Made by a program: the position numbers and the translations under genes. Shown one piece after another: positions 6,343 to 8,141 of a stretch of DNA of 8,141 nucleotides. This DNA comes from JBEKJU01 sp050011095 (GTDB lineage Bacteria > Desulfobacterota > Syntrophorhabdia > Syntrophorhabdales > WCHB1-27), in the NCBI GenBank assembly GCA_050011095.1, contig JBEKJU010000157.1:1-8141 (forward strand), read 5' to 3'. The stretch's first letter is position 1. Each line of letters begins with the position of its first letter. Under the pieces are notes generated by a model. It saw nothing but the letters and a program-made list of their open reading frames with translations, was not told the DNA's origin and did no database searches.

Positions 6343-7261
6343 CCCCTTGCTTGAAGCGAACAGCGAGACTGACTATGTCCTCATGACCGCGGCGAGAAAC
6401 GAGGAGTCATACATAGAGTGGCCGATAAAGTCGGTGCTCGCCCAGACCATACTTCCCAGAAAATGGGTGATCGTCAGTGACGGCTCTACGGATCGGACGG
6501 ACGAGCTTGCCTCGTGTTACGCCCGGCGCCACCCGTTCATGGAAGTCGTGCGTCTCGGCGATAGAGATGCCAAGCCCGACTTCTCCTCGAAGGTCAGGGC
6601 AATCAAGGTCGCCCACCGGCGACTACAAGGGTCAAGCTACAGCTACCTTGGCAACCTGGACGCCGATGTTTCCTTCGGCCCTACCTACTTCGAGGGACTG
6701 ATAAGCCGCTTTCATATGGCTCCAAAGCTCGGGATCTGCGGGGGTTTCATCTCAGAGAAGGTGGATGGCAGCTTTAAAAGCAGACCCACAAATACGGTAA
6801 TGTCCGTGGCGGGGGCCGTGCAGTTCTTCAGGCGTGAGTGCTATGAAAGAATCGGGGGGCACACGTCGGTAAGGTGCGGAGGCGAGGACTGGATCCTGGA
6901 AGTGAGGGCGCGAATGCTGGGTTGGGTTGTTCAGGCGTTCCCCGACATGGAAGTTTTCCACCACAAATCAGGCCGGTTAAGACGGGGCGTAATCAAAGAG
7001 CGCTTCAGGGAAGGCGTGATGGACTATGCGGTCGGAAGTCACCCGCTCTTTGAGGTCCTGAAGTGCCTCGGAAGGATGAGACAAAATCCGGTCGTATTCG
7101 GCGGACTTTTGCGGATGATGGGCTTCGCATGGTCCTCGACAAGGAGGGAACAAAGGCCCGTTTCTCGCGAGTTCGTGAAATTCCTCAGAAAAGAGCAGAC
7201 CGGAATGCTCAGGTCGCTCGTGCTTCCCGCCGAACCCATGAAGGGAGTCGATCATATCTAA
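6335..7261 (+). CDS. Glycosyltransferase family 2, second copy, GTG start
   Basis: A 308-residue GT-A enzyme distinct from its upstream neighbour. It shows DYVLMTAARNEE (13-24) as the first strand, VIVSDGSTDRT (45-55), LGNLDADV (105-112) with the DxD metal site D109/D111, a CGGFISE acceptor-loop strand (135-141), FFRRECYERIGG (164-175) and GGEDW (182-186) with the likely catalytic acid. GTG 6335 is taken as the start because the first in-frame ATG (6383) would cut off strand one, and GAGG at 6327-6330 or 6321-6324 lies just upstream. The start overlaps the previous gene by 8 nt, which points to translational coupling. No membrane segment is obvious, although residues after 250 contain some hydrophobic stretches. 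Sugar specificity is unknown. Confidence 0.9.
   Translation: MRNPLLEANSETDYVLMTAARNEESYIEWPIKSVLAQTILPRKWVIVSDGSTDRTDELASCYARRHPFMEVVRLGDRDAKPDFSSKVRAIKVAHRRLQGSSYSYLGNLDADVSFGPTYFEGLISRFHMAPKLGICGGFISEKVDGSFKSRPTNTVMSVAGAVQFFRRECYERIGGHTSVRCGGEDWILEVRARMLGWVVQAFPDMEVFHHKSGRLRRGVIKERFREGVMDYAVGSHPLFEVLKCLGRMRQNPVVFGGLLRMMGFAWSSTRREQRPVSREFVKFLRKEQTGMLRSLVLPAEPMKGVDHI
7241..7246 (+). promoter_or_regulatory. Ribosome binding site implying a non-AUG start
   Basis: AAGGGAG-like site within the 3' end of the GT2 gene, seven bases before ATA 7254 and four before ATC 7251. There is no comparable site before the first ATG at 7335, where the preceding bases are GCACGCCGGCTTCTC. Confidence 0.5.
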
Positions 7262-7904
7262 CCGCTTCTATACAAGCAGGTTCACGAGATATTACAAGAA
7301 GAACGGTTTTGGCGGCACGGCACGCCGGCTTCTCATGGCCCTTCGCCGGGCGGTTTTGGGCAACAAGTCAATCCTGTTCTATTGTGATCTTCGGTATGCC
7401 GGCGATCCCGTCCCCGCGTTGCCCGGTGGCTGTATTCTTGAAGCCGCCACCCATTATCCGGACATCCGGCCGGCCGATCTTCAAAGCCTCTTCGATCACC
7501 TCGGCGCAAGAAGAACCGAGCACGACCTGCGGGACCGCTTCGAGAAAGGCGCGACCCTTTGGTTTCTGAAGGAGCATGATACGATAGCCGCCTTTATCTG
7601 GTCGGTTCGCGGCACGATGGTTGCGCCATTTTTCCTGCCGCTGACGCCGGATGATGTGGTGCTCTTCGACGCCGAATCCTTTCCGGAATACAGGGGGCGT
7701 GGTCTCTATCCCCTATTGGTACAATCGTTATTCTGTAAGTTGCGAGAGGAGAAGGCGTCCAGGGTGTATGGAATGGCGAAGACCTGGAATGCCTCCAGCC
7801 TCAGGGGTCTCGGCAAGACGCCGTTTCGACGCTACGCCGTGGCGAGCACGATGCACGCATGGGGGAAGACTGTCACGATCTGGCATGAAAAGCGGAATGC
7901 TTGA
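7254..7904 (+). CDS. GNAT-family acetyltransferase with probable ATA start
   Basis: A protein of about 216 residues. The GNAT core is at the C-terminal side: an IAAFIWSV strand, then FPEYRGRGLYPLLVQ (143-157), where YRGRGLY carries the acetyl-CoA pyrophosphate loop (R/Q-x-x-G-x-G/A), then a strand-helix pair with NASSLRGLGKTPF (about 179-191). The first ATG in frame is 7335. However, the frame is open back to 7242, and the translated stretch before 7335 (for example RFTRYYKKNGFGGTARRLLM) reads smoothly into LRRAVLGNKSILFYCDL, as in a real N-terminal helix. No ATG, GTG or TTG occurs there. AAGGGAG at 7241-7246 suits ATA 7254, or ATC 7251. ATA 7254 gives an 8-nt overlap with the preceding gene. 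Function: probably acetylates or otherwise acylates a sugar amine or hydroxyl of the glycan; the target is unknown. The start is the uncertain part; the domain is solid. Confidence 0.75.
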   Translation: MSNRFYTSRFTRYYKKNGFGGTARRLLMALRRAVLGNKSILFYCDLRYAGDPVPALPGGCILEAATHYPDIRPADLQSLFDHLGARRTEHDLRDRFEKGATLWFLKEHDTIAAFIWSVRGTMVAPFFLPLTPDDVVLFDAESFPEYRGRGLYPLLVQSLFCKLREEKASRVYGMAKTWNASSLRGLGKTPFRRYAVASTMHAWGKTVTIWHEKRNA

Positions 7905-7950
7905 CCAATCGGGGTAACGGGACGCCGGAGCCAGGGGCATACGTATGGTA

Positions 7951-7977
7951 CGAAAGGCGGTGGTCTCACCCCTTTCG
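7951..7977 (+). terminator. Strong hairpin between the GNAT and ligase-like genes
   Basis: CGAAAGG (7951-7957) pairs with CCTTTCG (7971-7977), and GGTG (7959-7962) pairs with CACC (7967-7970). This gives an 11-bp stem with a single bulged C at 7958 and a four-base GTCT loop. It is in the 89-nt gap after the GNAT stop. No clean T-run follows, only GATTTCTT, so it is a weak candidate for a Rho-independent terminator. It may instead be an attenuator or an mRNA-stabilising or processing hairpin ending 16 nt before the next ATG. Confidence 0.45.
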
Positions 7978-7993
7978 ACAGTGGTGATTTCTT

Positions 7994-8141
7994 ATGGAAG
8001 CAGACGCAACGAACGTCAACCTTTTCGCGGCCCTATTCATCATGGGGATGAGTATCCTGGCACTCGCGCTGCCCCGACGGCTGGCGGTGCTCCCGGTCTT
8101 CATGACCGCCTCCTATCTCACCATAGGGCAGGTAATAGATG
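7994..8141 (+). CDS. Membrane protein, probable O-antigen ligase/polymerase (3' end outside window)
   Basis: The first 49 residues of a gene that continues past the window. After a short polar start (MEADATNVN) there is a hydrophobic helix at about 10-26 (LFAALFIMGMSILALAL), then the basic PRRLAVLP at 27-34, and a second hydrophobic segment VFMTASYLTIGQ. A short first helix, a PRR-x-AVLP loop and a second helix ending in T-x-GQ resemble the N-termini of some O-antigen ligase/Wzy-like proteins in polysaccharide loci. This is recognition from a short fragment and could be wrong. An in-frame TGA at 7985-7987 fixes the start at ATG 7994. The ribosome binding site is weak (GTGGTGAT at 7981-7988). 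A polymerase or ligase would fit the cluster and would act at the periplasmic side of the inner membrane. Confidence 0.55.
   Translation, partial: MEADATNVNLFAALFIMGMSILALALPRRLAVLPVFMTASYLTIGQVID

Noticed and set aside
7063..7569. Open frame of 168 codons spanning the GT2/GNAT junction
   Set aside because: It crosses two supported genes in another frame, and its product is Arg/Ser/Pro-rich with no family signature.
7335..7904. GNAT gene starting at the first ATG (7335)
   Set aside because: The 27 codons before it read as a plausible basic helix continuing into the conserved part, and there is no ribosome binding site ahead of 7335. The longer form is preferred, with the start flagged as uncertain.
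7938..7947. Perfect 10-bp palindrome CATACGTATG as an operator or promoter element
   Set aside because: A palindrome this short is expected by chance, only one copy is seen, and no fitting -35/-10 pair is near it.
1..8141. Exosortase/PEP-CTERM type exopolysaccharide locus
   Set aside because: FemAB-like and deacetylase genes are typical of such loci, but no exosortase, no PEP-CTERM protein and none of the usual length-control genes are visible here. The link cannot be made from this window.

Overview
The window lies inside a polysaccharide biosynthesis locus (exopolysaccharide, capsule or O-antigen type) of a bacterium with moderately high GC. Every gene that can be supported is on the + strand. 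The genes are packed head to tail with small gaps or short overlaps, as in one or two long operons. A Gram-negative host is likely from the family mix: two NodB-type deacetylases, a pyruvyl-transferase-like protein, a FemAB-like acyltransferase, WbbL-like GT2 enzymes and a probable O-antigen ligase/polymerase. Sequence style suggests something like a Desulfobacterota or Nitrospirota member, but nothing here fixes the taxon. There are no rRNA, tRNA, CRISPR or insertion-sequence features.

Layout: (1) 1-717, 3' part of a NodB-type polysaccharide deacetylase with CCGGTC-core micro-repeats in its coding sequence. (2) 714-818, a doubtful 34-codon ORF joined to both neighbours by ATGA overlaps. (3) 815-1999, GT4 glycosyltransferase. 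(4) 2001-3383, polysaccharide pyruvyl transferase family protein. (5) A 98-nt gap, then 3482-4276, a second and more divergent polysaccharide deacetylase with an N-terminal hydrophobic anchor. (6) 4281-5381, FemAB/GNAT-fold acyltransferase. (7) 5386-6342, GT2 glycosyltransferase of the rhamnosyltransferase-like type. (8) 6335-7261, a second GT2 enzyme with a GTG start. (9) about 7254-7904, a GNAT acetyltransferase whose reading frame clearly extends upstream of its first ATG to a probable ATA start. (10) An 89-nt gap holding a strong hairpin, then 7994 to the window end, the start of a membrane protein resembling O-antigen ligases.

Taken together, three glycosyltransferases would build a lipid-linked repeat unit. 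The deacetylases, the pyruvyl-transferase-like protein and two acyltransferases would modify it, and the last gene probably starts the polymerase/ligase part. The specific glycan is not predictable. The gene set fits a decorated polymer in which amino groups freed by deacetylation may be re-acylated, but that is inference. No clear new system is visible. The points most worth a second look are the non-AUG start with its mirrored 8-nt overlap, the CCGGTC-core in-frame micro-repeats, the ATGA-flanked small ORF, and the hairpin before the ligase-like gene.
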